This document shows positions 8,315-17,729 of a stretch of DNA of 64,000 nt, piece by piece. Below the pieces are notes generated by a model, which was not told the origin of the DNA, made no database searches, and worked only from the letters and a program-made list of their open reading frames with translations. Position 1 is the stretch's first letter, and the number at the start of each line of letters is the position of its first letter. A program made the position numbers and the translations under genes. Source of the DNA: CAVYXF01 sp963772335 (GTDB lineage: Bacteria > Pseudomonadota > Alphaproteobacteria > Rhizobiales > Rhodomicrobiaceae); contig CAVYXF010000001.1 of NCBI GenBank assembly GCA_963772335.1, forward strand, positions 1,302,001 through 1,366,000, written 5' to 3'.

Positions 8315-9697
8315 CTATCCCGGCGGCCGGATGTTCTGGTTGATGCGGAAGAAGTTGGTGGGGTCGTATTTGCCTTTCAGCGCGACCAGCCGGTCGTAAT
8401 TCTCTCCGTAGGTCGATTTGAGCCGGCTATCTCCTTCGTCGCCCATCATAAAATTCACATAGCCACCGCCATCGGAGTATGGGCGAAGCGCCTCCCAATA
8501 GCGCTTGGTCCAGCCGGTGATCCGGGCGGCTTTGTGCGGGTCCTTGTCGATGCCGACGATAACCATCGACCAGGTTGCAGCGCGCGTGTTCCAAGCGGTG
8601 TCACCCTTGGCCACGCGATGCACAGCGCCATCGATCGGATAGAGATGCATCATTGACAGCGCGCTCGGCAGCTCCCGCGCCTGGGCAATGTGAGCGTCGA
8701 TGGCCTCGTCGCCGAGTTCGCTGACGAAATCGCCGCGCCAGTACCACTGCATGCCCTTCGGCAGGAACGGATCGAACAGGGCTTGCAGCGCCGGGAAAGG
8801 CATTTCGCTCATCCAGTTGAAGAGCGGCGGGGGAAGCTCGCGCAACAGCCTGTCCATCACGGCCGCCCCTTCTGTCGCCGAACCGTTATAGCAGGCGACG
8901 ATGGCGCAGGCCGGCTTGCCGCGATGCTCGGGCGGAAAGGGATCAACGGGAAGGACCGTCTTCAGACCGACGAAGGCGCCGAGTTCCTCCGGGGCCGTGG
9001 GCAGGAAATCCCGATATTTCCGCATTACGGTCCGGGCATGCTCCAGATCCCAGAAGATGGGACCGGCGAACACCTGCTTCACCGGATGTGCGCGGAACAG
9101 AAAGCTCGTCACGATGCCGAAATTGCCGCCGCCACCGCGCAGGCCCCAATATAGATCGGCGTTGCGGGATGCATTGGCAGTAACGATTCTGCCGTCGGCG
9201 AGCACGACATCGGCCTCCAGCAAATTGTCGATGGTCAGGCCATATTTGCGGCTCAGATAGCCGATGCCGCCACCGAGGGTCAGACCGGCAACGCCCGTCG
9301 TCGAGACGATACCGAAGGGAACGGCCAGCCCGAAGGCGTGAGTGACATGATCGACGTCACCCGATGTGCAACCTGCCTCGACGCGCACCGTGGCGTTTGC
9401 CGGGTCAACCCGCACGCCCCTCATCATCGACATATCGATCATCAGCCCGTCATCGACGCTGCCGAGGCCCGGCCCGTTATGCCCGCCACCTCGCACCGCA
9501 ACACCGAGGCCTCTCTCCCGAGCGAACTCGACGGCGGTGACAACATCGACGACGTCCGCGCACCTCGCGATCAACAGTGGGCGCTTGTCGATCATGGCAT
9601 TGTAGAGTTTGCGCTGCTCGTCATAGTTGGAATCGTCCCGCTTGATCACCCGTCCGCGAAGGCTTTGTCTGAATTGCGCGATGAAATCGTCCTGCAT
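8315..9697 (-). CDS. FAD-binding oxidase of the berberine-bridge enzyme-like family
   Basis: 460 residues. The FAD_binding_4 (PCMH) domain covers about residues 35-210: VAVRGGGHNGPG contains the His that often binds FAD covalently, and TGVAGLTLGGGIGYLSRKYG is the second flavin loop. The BBE C-terminal signature YDPTNFFRINQNI is at the very end. There is no signal peptide. The family oxidises diverse alcohols, sugars and alkaloid-like compounds with O2. It is divergent from the AraC regulator next door, which may control it. Confidence 0.88.
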   Translation of the reverse strand: MQDDFIAQFRQSLRGRVIKRDDSNYDEQRKLYNAMIDKRPLLIARCADVVDVVTAVEFARERGLGVAVRGGGHNGPGLGSVDDGLMIDMSMMRGVRVDPANATVRVEAGCTSGDVDHVTHAFGLAVPFGIVSTTGVAGLTLGGGIGYLSRKYGLTIDNLLEADVVLADGRIVTANASRNADLYWGLRGGGGNFGIVTSFLFRAHPVKQVFAGPIFWDLEHARTVMRKYRDFLPTAPEELGAFVGLKTVLPVDPFPPEHRGKPACAIVACYNGSATEGAAVMDRLLRELPPPLFNWMSEMPFPALQALFDPFLPKGMQWYWRGDFVSELGDEAIDAHIAQARELPSALSMMHLYPIDGAVHRVAKGDTAWNTRAATWSMVIVGIDKDPHKAARITGWTKRYWEALRPYSDGGGYVNFMMGDEGDSRLKSTYGENYDRLVALKGKYDPTNFFRINQNIRPPG

Positions 9698-9869
9698 TGA
9701 TCCGCTCCGTGAAAACGCTCCTGGAGAGCGCGAGTAATGGCGCGGATACTAGATCGGGATAGCAGGATCAGATATGCTCTGTCATCCAGATCTATTGATC
9801 TAAAGTTCAGCAATTGCAAGTGGTTGCTCATGCGTCCAGGTGAATTGATCGATCGTCCGGAGAGGCGGC

Positions 9870-10868
9870 ATGGATGTGCTATCGGATGTACTGCTAGCCG
9901 TGCGGCTGACCGGAGCGGTCTTCTTCGATATTGAGGCGCGATCGCCTTTCGCGACCGAGAGTCCGCCGGTACAGGCCATCAGCGCCCGCGTGATGGCCGG
10001 TGCCGGACACGTGATTAGTTTCCATACCATGCTGGAAGGGTCGTGCTGGGCGGAAGCGATCGACCTGTTCCAGCCACCGGTGCATCTCATCGCCGGCGAG
10101 ATCATCATCTATCCGCTAGGCGATCCCAACGTCCTGGCGTCTGCTCCCGGCATGCGCGGCGAGCCCGATCCGGCGCTATACTACCGGCCGGCAAACCAGC
10201 AACTGCCATTCCCCTTGATGATGAACCTGGATACCGGCGCGGACAAATGCCGGTTCGTGTGCGGCTTTTTCGGCTGCGATGCACGTCCGTTCAATCCGTT
10301 GCTCACCGCCCTGCCGCGCATCCTTCATGCCCCACTCTCGGCGCAAAGCAGAGGCTTGCTGGAGAGCTTGATCAGCGTGGCGGTCCAGGAAAGCGAATAT
10401 CAGACGGCCGGCCGCGAAGCGATGCTGGCGAAGGTTGCGGAATTGATGTTCGTCGAGGCGATGCGCAACCACATAGCCCGCCTGCCGGAGGACGCGCGGG
10501 GATGGTTTGCTGGACTGCGCGACGCGCAGATTGGCGCCGCCCTGCGCTTGATCCATGCCCGCCCGTCCGAGGCTTGGACGCTGGAAAGCCTGGCGCGCGA
10601 GATCGGGATGTCACGGTCATCCTTTGCGCAGCGCTTCACCGCCTATATGGTGATGCCTGCCATGCAATATCTCGCAAGATGGCGGCTGCAAGTCGCGGCC
10701 CGGCTTCTTGAAGCGCCGCATGTCAGTGTCGCCCAGGCGGCGGCTGAGGTAGGCTATCAGTCCGAAGCGGCATTCAATCGTGCGTTCAAGCGATATGCGG
10801 GCATCGCACCGGGCGCGTGGCGACGCGAACGTAGAGAACCGACCGCGTCGGCTGGCAAGCTCGGGTGA
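9870..10868 (+). CDS. AraC-family regulator with N-terminal cupin
   Basis: 332 residues. The N-terminal cupin_6-type domain (about 1-190) holds FHTMLEGSCWAEA and GEIIIYPLGDPN. The C-terminal double helix-turn-helix (about 220-320) shows WTLESLAREIGMSRSSFAQRF and VSVAQAAAEVGYQSEAAFNRAF, followed by GIAPGAWRR. Regulators of this group commonly act on the oxidoreductase gene divergent from them, here the flavin oxidase across a 172-base spacer. The stop overlaps the start of a thioesterase remnant. Confidence 0.88.
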   Translation: MDVLSDVLLAVRLTGAVFFDIEARSPFATESPPVQAISARVMAGAGHVISFHTMLEGSCWAEAIDLFQPPVHLIAGEIIIYPLGDPNVLASAPGMRGEPDPALYYRPANQQLPFPLMMNLDTGADKCRFVCGFFGCDARPFNPLLTALPRILHAPLSAQSRGLLESLISVAVQESEYQTAGREAMLAKVAELMFVEAMRNHIARLPEDARGWFAGLRDAQIGAALRLIHARPSEAWTLESLAREIGMSRSSFAQRFTAYMVMPAMQYLARWRLQVAARLLEAPHVSVAQAAAEVGYQSEAAFNRAFKRYAGIAPGAWRRERREPTASAGKLG

Positions 10869-11017
10869 CAGCTGAGGTGGAGCAAGATTGGCTCTTCCGG
10901 GAGGACGGCAAGACCGCCACAGACGGCGATTTCATCCATGTCTATTTCGATCGCGCGAGCCGCCGCCCTGTCGCGCGGCCGGATGAGCTGCGCAAGGGTT
11001 TAGCGCCGCTGGTGTAA
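10865..11017 (+). pseudogene. 3' remnant of a second hotdog thioesterase gene
   Basis: A 50-codon frame beginning with GTG inside the AraC stop (GTGA). From WLFRED onward it aligns with the C-terminus of the thioesterase at 7844-8290: GDFIHVYFDRASRRPV against GHFIHVYVDRASRRPV, then PDELRKGLAPLV against PDELRRALAPLV. The first two thirds of a thioesterase, including the active-site Asp, are absent, so it should not be functional. The DNA is similar but clearly diverged, so the event is old. Confidence 0.8.
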
Positions 11018-11033
11018 GCGGGATGGTCCCGTG

Positions 11034-12179
11034 TTACCGCCCGGTTTTGGGGCGATGCAGGTGCGGCGCGCTACTCAGTTCTCTCACCGAGCCGATGGCC
11101 GGCGGGGCGATCGAGGCGCGCTCGATCAGGGGGCACTCGAGCTTGGTCGGGCGGAACCGGGCTGCGGTGCTGGGTGTGAGCGACAGCGCCTTCTCCACCG
11201 CCCAGCGGCCCATCTCGCGATGCGGAAGCACCAAGGTGGTCAGTGGCGGCGTCAAATGCCGCGCGACCTCCTCGTCGTCATAGCCGATGACCGAGACGTC
11301 CCGCGGAATCGCGAGGCCGCGCTCTTTCAGCGCCTCGTAGCAGCCGACGGCCATGCGATCGTTGGAGCAGAAAATCGCCGTCGGCGGGTCGGCTAAGTCC
11401 ATCAGCGCATTGGTGTGCTCATAGCCGGCGCTGGTCTGCCAGTTGCCTTCACGCACAAGGACAGGATCGAAGGGTATGTCGGCAGTGGCCAGTGCCTGGC
11501 GATAGCCCTGCAGCCGGTCCTTGGCGGCGTCCATCCACATTTCCCCGGTGATGTGCGCGATCCGCCGATGCCCGGCGACGATCAGCACGTCCGTCGCCCG
11601 GTGGCCACCCGCAATCTCTCCAGGAAGGATGGTCGGGAAGGCATTGTCGCTCGAATAGCAATTCAGGAGCACCACGGGAATACTGACCTCGTGCAGGATC
11701 GGCGGGATCTCCACCTGCCGGGTCATGATGGTGGCATAGATGATAGCATCCACCCCATTTCCGAGCGCCGCGCGGATTGTGAGCGGCTCCATCTCCGGAT
11801 CATGGAACGTCTGGAAAGCGCAGACGATGTGCTCCAACTCCCAGGCCGCTTCCCACGCTCCGTCGATCGAGACCACCGCCTCTGGGCTTGTGGCGATGCG
11901 ATCGAAGATGACGGCGATCTGCTGGATTTTGCTCACCGGTGCGGATCTGCTCTTCTGAGGGCGATAGCCAAGCTCTTCGATCGCGGCGAGGACCCGGTTG
12001 CGGGTCTCGGCTGAAATCTTGATTCTCGGCGTGTTGTTGAGCACCACGGAAACCGTCGACTGCGAGCAGCTGGCGGCGCGGGCCACATCGGTCATGGTCA
12101 CGCGCTTGCCGAGCCGGCGCTCGGCGATGTCGGCGCCGACGTTGTGCGAAAGGCTGTCGCTGTCGTTCTCGTGCATCAA
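11034..12179 (-). CDS. LacI-family transcriptional regulator
   Basis: 381 residues. The LacI helix-turn-helix is at about 27-50 (VTMTDVARAASCSQSTVSVVLN), with the hinge helix after it (ISAETRNRVLAAIEELGYRP). A periplasmic-binding-protein-like ligand domain follows (about 65-340), with ICSNDRMAVGCYEAL and SVIGYDDEEVARHLTPPLTT. It is divergent from the sugar ABC operon and most likely represses it until its sugar binds. A palindrome in the shared spacer is a plausible operator. Confidence 0.9.
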   Translation of the reverse strand: MMHENDSDSLSHNVGADIAERRLGKRVTMTDVARAASCSQSTVSVVLNNTPRIKISAETRNRVLAAIEELGYRPQKSRSAPVSKIQQIAVIFDRIATSPEAVVSIDGAWEAAWELEHIVCAFQTFHDPEMEPLTIRAALGNGVDAIIYATIMTRQVEIPPILHEVSIPVVLLNCYSSDNAFPTILPGEIAGGHRATDVLIVAGHRRIAHITGEMWMDAAKDRLQGYRQALATADIPFDPVLVREGNWQTSAGYEHTNALMDLADPPTAIFCSNDRMAVGCYEALKERGLAIPRDVSVIGYDDEEVARHLTPPLTTLVLPHREMGRWAVEKALSLTPSTAARFRPTKLECPLIERASIAPPAIGSVRELSSAPHLHRPKTGR

Positions 12180-12624
12180 GCCCGTCTTACGATGACATCA
12201 CGGAATGCGGCCTGCGGAGGCTGCAAAAAATACTAATGAAAGTTTACAGATATTAGTCCCTAATAGCTAGCACGGGGCAGCTCTGGCTTGTACGATCGCT
12301 GCGGCTCAGGAGCCCAACGGGAGGACGTGCCGCTCCAGGCATCCTATAGTATTATTATTTGAGATTTGACTTGGCGGGCACCTTTCAGGATTCTGTTGAG
12401 CACGCCGCCGGGATAGGAAGTTAGACAATGGCACCCGCGCCAAACATCAAGGAGGACAACAAACCACGAGAAGCATGGCACGGCTGCCAGCATCACGGCT
12501 TTGCCCTTGCACGCAAGGGTGAGCGTCCGGTCCAAACCCGTTCGATGCTGTGATGGCGCGCAGCAATTTCACACCAGCAATGAAGACCAAAGAGGCCATG
12601 AGCCTCAAAGCCTGGGAGGTTGAC
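12180..12624. promoter_or_regulatory. Divergent promoter region between LacI regulator and sugar ABC operon
   Basis: 445 bases with no convincing gene. The AT-rich part near 12220-12270 is next to the regulator start and holds the repeats described separately. The rest (12340-12420) has AT-rich promoter-like sequence, including TTGACT at 12366. An in-frame extension of the binding-protein gene reaches back to 12550, but the signal peptide and ribosome site place the true start at 12625. Confidence 0.55.
12224..12265. promoter_or_regulatory. Candidate LacI-regulator operator cluster
   Basis: Holds TATTAG-TCC-CTAATA at 12251-12265 (a perfect palindrome around three bases), and ACTAAT at 12232 mirrored by ATTAGT at 12252. 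The left edge, CAAAAAATACTA at 12224-12235, is found identically upstream of the chvE operon at 46377-46388. Palindromes 45-90 bases before the regulator start fit an operator controlling both directions. Confidence 0.45.
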
Positions 12625-13680
12625 ATGAAACGCATCATACTTACCGGCGTCGCCGCGATCGTAGCTCTCGCGGCTGTTACGGCGAATGCGCAGGAGAAAA
12701 AGAGCCTGGCCTTCGTCGTCAACGGGGCGTCGGACTTCTGGAAGATCGCCGAAGCCGGCGTGAAGAAGGCTCAGAGCGAGCTTCCGAAATACGAGCTTTC
12801 GCTGAAATATCCGGAGCAGTCCTCCGCCGCGATCCAGCAGCGGCTGATGGACGACCTCGTTGCCGCCGGCACGGCTGCGATCATGGTGAGCGCCGTCGAT
12901 CCGAAGACCTCAACAGAAGCCCTCAACCGCGTGGCAAGCCATGTGCCGCTGTTCACCACGGATAGCGACGCGCCGGACAGCAAGCGCATCGCCTATATCG
13001 GCTCGTCTAACGTCGATCTCGGCAAGGATGCGGGCGGGCTGATGAAGAAGGCCTTACCGAATGGTGGCAAATGCATGGGCTTCGTCGGCCTGCCGGGCGC
13101 CGACAATGCCCGCGAGCGCATCGAGGGTATCCGCGCAGCCCTCAAGGGCTCGAAAGTCGAGCTGGTGGACGTGCGCGGCGACGACATCGACCAGACCCGC
13201 GCCAAGCGCAATGTCGAGGACGCCCTTGCCGCCAACAAGAATATCGACTGCATGGTCGGCATTTACTCCTATAACACCCCGCGCATTTACGAGGTGCTGA
13301 AGGAAGCCGGACAGCTGGACAAGATCAAGATCATAGGCTTTGACGAGGATCCGATCACACTCGGCGGTGTTCGCGAGGGCACCATCGTCGGCACCGTCGT
13401 GCAGAACCCCTATCAGTGGGGCTATCAGGGCATGAAGCTGATGGCCGCCTACCTCGAAGGCGACAAGTCCGGCATCCCGTCCAATGGCCTGATCATCGTG
13501 CCGGGTCAGGTGATCGAGAAAGCCAATGTCGATGCATTCGAGAAGGAGCTGAAGGCCCAGAGTCAGCGGCAAATAGACGAGGAGAGGCCGGCGGAGCGTT
13601 TGGCGCAGCGCCGGCCTCAGGTCTTTGGCCCGGAGCGCCCATCCGGGCTGCTTCGGTCCGCTGTTCCTCCTGCCACGTGA
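12625..13680 (+). CDS. Sugar ABC transporter periplasmic binding protein (RbsB-like)
   Basis: 351 residues with a signal peptide (MKRIILTGVAAIVALA, cut near ANAQ) and a GGGAGG ribosome site 6 bases before the ATG. The Peripla_BP_4 domain fills the rest: FVVNGASDFWKIAEAG, then IGFDEDPITLGGVREG and GTVVQNPYQWGYQGM. It binds a monosaccharide outside the membrane for the ABC genes that follow. The last ~40 residues, after KELKAQ, are Arg/Pro-rich, run through a strong hairpin and look unlike the family. A one-base shift would stop at a TAG at 13573-13575, so the reading frame may be disturbed at its end. Confidence 0.88.
   Translation: MKRIILTGVAAIVALAAVTANAQEKKSLAFVVNGASDFWKIAEAGVKKAQSELPKYELSLKYPEQSSAAIQQRLMDDLVAAGTAAIMVSAVDPKTSTEALNRVASHVPLFTTDSDAPDSKRIAYIGSSNVDLGKDAGGLMKKALPNGGKCMGFVGLPGADNARERIEGIRAALKGSKVELVDVRGDDIDQTRAKRNVEDALAANKNIDCMVGIYSYNTPRIYEVLKEAGQLDKIKIIGFDEDPITLGGVREGTIVGTVVQNPYQWGYQGMKLMAAYLEGDKSGIPSNGLIIVPGQVIEKANVDAFEKELKAQSQRQIDEERPAERLAQRRPQVFGPERPSGLLRSAVPPAT
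13584..13618 (+). other. Intercistronic hairpin after the sugar-binding protein
   Basis: GAGGCCGGCG - 15 bases - CGCCGGCCTC, a perfect ten-pair stem. Hairpins at this place in sugar ABC operons typically protect the binding-protein mRNA and lower expression of the downstream genes. A similar hairpin occurs after chvE at 45125-45148. Confidence 0.65.
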
Positions 13681-13686
13681 GCTGCC

Positions 13687-15177
13687 TTGCTGGATCTCGT
13701 CAATATTTCCAAGACATATCCGGGCGTCGTCGCGCTCGACCATGTGGATTTCTCCGTTCAGCCGGGGGAGGTCATCGGGCTGGTCGGTGAGAACGGCGCC
13801 GGCAAATCGACGCTGATGAAAATCCTCGGCGGCGTGGTCGCCCCGAGCACCGGTGTGATAAGGCTTGATGGCACGAGCTATCCGGCTCTGACCGTAGCCG
13901 ACGCCATGGCGGGCGGCATCGCCTTCGTGCACCAGGAGCTCAACCTCTTCGAAAACCTCGATGTCGCCGGGAATATCCTGATTGGCCGCGAGCCGCTTCG
14001 AGGCGGTCCCTTCCGATTGATGGACCGCCAGGCCATGGAGGCCCAGGTTCGCCCGATCCTTGAGCGGCTCGGCGCCGACTTCAGTCCGAACGCACCGCTC
14101 TCCGAGCTGTCTCTCGCGCAGATGCAATTGGTGGAGATCGCCAAGGCACTCTCCCTGAATGCCCGGCTTGTAATCCTCGATGAGCCAACGTCAAGCCTGA
14201 CACTCTCGGAGACCGAAAGGCTGCTCCGCGTGATCGGCGAGCTGAAGGCCAGCGGCGTCGGTGTGGTGTTCATCTCGCACCGGCTTCATGAGGTCGAGCG
14301 CTGCTGCGACCGGGTCGTCGTGCTGCGCGACGGGCGAGTCGTCGGGACGCTGACTGGGGAGCGCATCCAGCATGAGGAGATGATCCGGCTGATGATCGGG
14401 CGCGATCTGCGCTCGCTTTACATCCCGCCGCAGGCACAACCGGGCGATGTTATGCTGGAAATCGAGGGCGTGCGGACCTCAACCTATCCCGATCAGACCG
14501 TCGGCCTCGCGATAAGGCGCGGCGAGATCGTCGGCCTTGCCGGCCTTGTTGGATCGGGCCGCACCGAGCTGGCACGCGCCATCTTCGGCATTGACCGGAT
14601 GCTGGACGGTCAGGTCCGGCTTGGCGGTGAGCCGATCCGGATCAGTTCGACACGCGATGCTATCGACCACGGGCTGTTCCTCGTGCCCGAGGACCGCAAG
14701 CGCGCCGGCGTGCTGCTCGACCTGCCGGTCGCGGCGAATATCACCCTGCCGGACCTCGTCTCCTATTCCCCTGCCTATATTGTGGATTTGGCTCTGGAGA
14801 CGACGCGCGCCGAGCAGCAAAAGCGCAGCCTTGGCATCCGTGCACCATCGGTTGCGACGCTGGTCAAATCCTTGTCGGGCGGCAATCAGCAGAAGGTGGT
14901 TCTAGCGAAATGGCTGGCGATGCGTCCGCGTGCCTTGATCTTCGATGAGCCGACGCGGGGCATCGATGTCGGCGCCAAGGGGGAGATCTATGGACTGATG
15001 CGCAACCTCGCTGATAACGGCGTCGCCATTCTCATGATCTCCAGCGACATGGAAGAGGTGATCGGGGTGAGCGACCGGGTTCTGGTCATGCATGAAGGTG
15101 CGATCAGCGGCCGGCTCGCCCGGGAACAGCTCAGCGAGCAGAACATCCTGCGGCTTGCCGTCGGAAAGAGGATTTAG
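13687..15177 (+). CDS. Sugar ABC transporter ATP-binding protein, double-cassette (RbsA/MglA-like)
   Basis: 496 residues with two ABC domains. The first has Walker A GENGAGKST, Walker B LVILDEPTSSL and a signature-like LSLAQMQLVEIAK. The second has a relaxed Walker A (GLVGSGRTE), the signature LSGGNQQKVVLAK and Walker B ALIFDEPTRGID. This is the usual carbohydrate CUT2 layout. It powers uptake of the sugar delivered by the upstream binding protein. The start is TTG at 13687, with only a weak ribosome site, a few bases after the upstream stop. Confidence 0.9.
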   Translation: MLDLVNISKTYPGVVALDHVDFSVQPGEVIGLVGENGAGKSTLMKILGGVVAPSTGVIRLDGTSYPALTVADAMAGGIAFVHQELNLFENLDVAGNILIGREPLRGGPFRLMDRQAMEAQVRPILERLGADFSPNAPLSELSLAQMQLVEIAKALSLNARLVILDEPTSSLTLSETERLLRVIGELKASGVGVVFISHRLHEVERCCDRVVVLRDGRVVGTLTGERIQHEEMIRLMIGRDLRSLYIPPQAQPGDVMLEIEGVRTSTYPDQTVGLAIRRGEIVGLAGLVGSGRTELARAIFGIDRMLDGQVRLGGEPIRISSTRDAIDHGLFLVPEDRKRAGVLLDLPVAANITLPDLVSYSPAYIVDLALETTRAEQQKRSLGIRAPSVATLVKSLSGGNQQKVVLAKWLAMRPRALIFDEPTRGIDVGAKGEIYGLMRNLADNGVAILMISSDMEEVIGVSDRVLVMHEGAISGRLAREQLSEQNILRLAVGKRI

Positions 15178-15253
15178 CCATGCAAGGCGGGGCTGAGCGG
15201 ATGATACACTTAATGAGACCGAGGCTTGCCGAACTGCCAGCGAGAGCTGCCAT

Positions 15254-16249
15254 ATGCTGAAAAAGGATCTAGGTCTTCTCCTCCTGATTTTGATCGTCGG
15301 CGCGATCGTCGCCACGATTAATCCGCGCTTCCTGTCTCCCATCAATCTGTCGAACACCGCCAATCTGATCGGGCTGTTTGGCCTGTTCTCGCTGGCACAG
15401 GCCTTTGTCATCATCTCGGGCGGCATCGAGTTGTCGGTTGGATCGATCATCGCGCTGCTTGGCGTCGTCTTCATCGACCTGATCGCCAATGTCGGCGTTC
15501 ACTGGACGCTCGCCGTTCCGATCGTGGTGCTGATTGGCGTTGCGATGGGCATGGTCCACGGCCTGCTGATCACCCGGATGGGAATGCAGCCTTTCGTCGT
15601 GACGCTTTGCGGCCTCTTGATCTATCGCGGCATCGCCCGGTTCTACACCAAGGATGCCACGGAAGGTTTCGCCTTCGGCCAATCCTTTCCGACGTTGGAA
15701 TGGCTGACGACGGGGCGCACCTTCGGCGTGCCGCACAGTGCCATCGCCTTTGCGATCGTGGCGCTCGCGCTCGCCGTTCTGCTGCACCGCTCCGTCTATG
15801 GCAGATACCTGTTTGCCGTCGGCAAGAACGAGGAGGCAGCGCGTTATTCCGGCATCCGCACCCACCGCATCACCATCGCGGCCTATGTGATCTGCTGCGG
15901 CCTCACGGCTTTTGCGGCGATCTTCATCGCCATGTACACCCGCTCGATCTCGCCGGCCTCGCACGGCAACTTCTATGAGCTTTATGCGATCGCCGCCGCC
16001 GTGCTTGGCGGATGCTCGCTGCGTGGCGGCGAAGGCTCGGTGCTTGGTGTCGTGCTGGGCACCATCCTGCTGCAGGTGTTGCAGAACCTCGTCAATCTGC
16101 TCGGCATCCCCTCATCGCTCAACTTTGCGGTGATGGGCGGCGTTATCCTGCTTGGCGTGCTCGCCGACCAGCAGCTCATCGCCTACCGGCAGCGCTCTGC
16201 CAGCACCCGCCCGGCACGGGCGCAGACGTCGCCGGCAGCCACGGCGTGA
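15254..16249 (+). CDS. Sugar ABC transporter permease (RbsC-like)
   Basis: 331 residues with 8-10 hydrophobic helices and the CUT2 permease signatures VIISGGIELSVGSIIAL (about 55-70) and AAVLGGCSLRGGEGSVLG (about 250-268). It forms the membrane channel for the operon. The start ATG at 15254 is 76 bases after the ATPase stop. The last ~20 residues are a hydrophilic Ser/Ala/Arg tail. The operon ends here. Confidence 0.9.
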   Translation: MLKKDLGLLLLILIVGAIVATINPRFLSPINLSNTANLIGLFGLFSLAQAFVIISGGIELSVGSIIALLGVVFIDLIANVGVHWTLAVPIVVLIGVAMGMVHGLLITRMGMQPFVVTLCGLLIYRGIARFYTKDATEGFAFGQSFPTLEWLTTGRTFGVPHSAIAFAIVALALAVLLHRSVYGRYLFAVGKNEEAARYSGIRTHRITIAAYVICCGLTAFAAIFIAMYTRSISPASHGNFYELYAIAAAVLGGCSLRGGEGSVLGVVLGTILLQVLQNLVNLLGIPSSLNFAVMGGVILLGVLADQQLIAYRQRSASTRPARAQTSPAATA

Positions 16250-16544
16250 GGGGCTCGACGCGCTCGCTGAGCCACGGAGTGAGGTGAAACGGCCGCAGCG
16301 ATGGCTCTGGAGGTGAGCATGAAGGTGACGACGTGGTGCCACGCGCTTGGCCCCGCGCGGCAATGACAAACCACGACACGTTTACCCGCCGCTGAAGCGG
16401 CGCTTCGCGATGCTTCAGATGCCCCCTATCGTTGTTGGGTAAGAGAGGGCGGAAGACGCGCCGAACGGCAGCGCGCCCGAATCCGTGTTCGCGGAACCCC
16501 AAACTGTCGAATTCATTCGGCGTGGAAGGAGAACAGCAGCTGGC

Positions 16545-17729
16545 ATGGACGCGCTGAAGATTATCCTCGGCACAAGTGGGGGGATCGCGTTCCTGGCGGT
16601 CGTCACGGCCGCCCTACTCGTGCCCCGTCGGCGCACGGCCAACACCCCTGCGCCCGTGCCGATCGACCCATCTGAGCACGCCAAAGTGATCTCGGCGTTG
16701 CGGCCACCAAAACGTGAGCGGCCGGTCGTCGCCATCGTGGCGTCGAACGAAGCAACCGAAATCAGCGATTTCCTCTCCACCTACGGCGTGCTTTCCCGCT
16801 CCGGGGTCGCTGATGTCACCGTGGTCGCCGCCCGGGCAGCGCCGGTGCGGCTCGATCCACTCAGTCTCGCACCAGTGCGGCTCTATTCTGGAACGCTCTG
16901 GGTCGAGCCCCAGGCGACGATGGGCGACTTCGATCTGCGCCATCCGGGCGGCGCCGACTACGTCGTCGTGCCAGCCATTGAGCCGAGAGATGACCCTGCG
17001 ATCACGACCTGGATCGCTGCCAAACCCCGCGAGGGCGCGAAGATCGTGGCGGTCTGCAACGGCTCGCTCACACTCGCTGCGGCCGGCCTGCTCGACGGCC
17101 GGCGGGCCACCGCGCATGGAGCGGCATCGCACTGGAGCGGCATCGCGCAGCTCCTGAAGGCACATCCGACCATGCAGTGGGTGCGGGACCGGCGCTATGT
17201 GATCGACGATGGCGTCATGACATCGACGGGGATCACGGGGTCGATCCCGGCGATGGTGGCCCTTGTGGAGGCAATCGGCGGGCAGCCGAAAGCCGAACAA
17301 CTTGCCACCGGTCTTGGGCTCGACCACTGGGACGAGCGCCACCAAACTTCGGCGTTCCAGCTTACCGGTGAGCACCGGAAGACGTTCGTGCGCAACCTGC
17401 TCTCCCTCTGGCGACATGAAACCGTGGGCGTTCCCATCAGCGAGGGCGTGGACGAGACCGCGCTGGGTCTGATGGTTGATGTATACGCGCGCACGGGGCT
17501 GGCCAGGGTCGTCACGGTTTTCGGCGGCCGCAATGCGGTGCGCAGCAGGCACGGTCTGATCATCCGCGCAGAAACGTCGTCTTCGGCCGCAAAGGTTGAC
17601 CTGCTGCTGCCGCCACTGCCTCCGGAGAAGCCGGCACAGGCGATCGAGTGGCATCTGTCGCAAATCGCCGCGCGCTACGGCCGCGCGACAGCTGCGTTCG
17701 TGGCCCTCACGATGGAGTATCCCTGGTAA
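16545..17729 (+). CDS. Membrane-anchored DJ-1/PfpI-family protein (ThiJ/GlxA-like)
   Basis: 394 residues from the ATG at 16545, preceded by GGAAGGAG. An N-terminal hydrophobic helix (about 5-26) anchors or exports it. A DJ-1/PfpI-like fold follows: VVAIVASNEATEISDF opens it, and the nucleophile elbow AVCNGSLTLAAAG places a Cys at residue 171. The C-terminal third (ETALGLMVDVYARTGLARVV and beyond) looks like a second, degenerate copy of the same fold. Such proteins are found near AraC-type regulators or as stress proteins; the reaction is unknown. Confidence 0.7.
   Translation: MDALKIILGTSGGIAFLAVVTAALLVPRRRTANTPAPVPIDPSEHAKVISALRPPKRERPVVAIVASNEATEISDFLSTYGVLSRSGVADVTVVAARAAPVRLDPLSLAPVRLYSGTLWVEPQATMGDFDLRHPGGADYVVVPAIEPRDDPAITTWIAAKPREGAKIVAVCNGSLTLAAAGLLDGRRATAHGAASHWSGIAQLLKAHPTMQWVRDRRYVIDDGVMTSTGITGSIPAMVALVEAIGGQPKAEQLATGLGLDHWDERHQTSAFQLTGEHRKTFVRNLLSLWRHETVGVPISEGVDETALGLMVDVYARTGLARVVTVFGGRNAVRSRHGLIIRAETSSSAAKVDLLLPPLPPEKPAQAIEWHLSQIAARYGRATAAFVALTMEYPW

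Noticed and set aside
9790..9845. FixK box near the AraC gene (TTGATCTAAAGTTCA)
   Set aside because: The right half-site does not match TCAA at the correct spacing.
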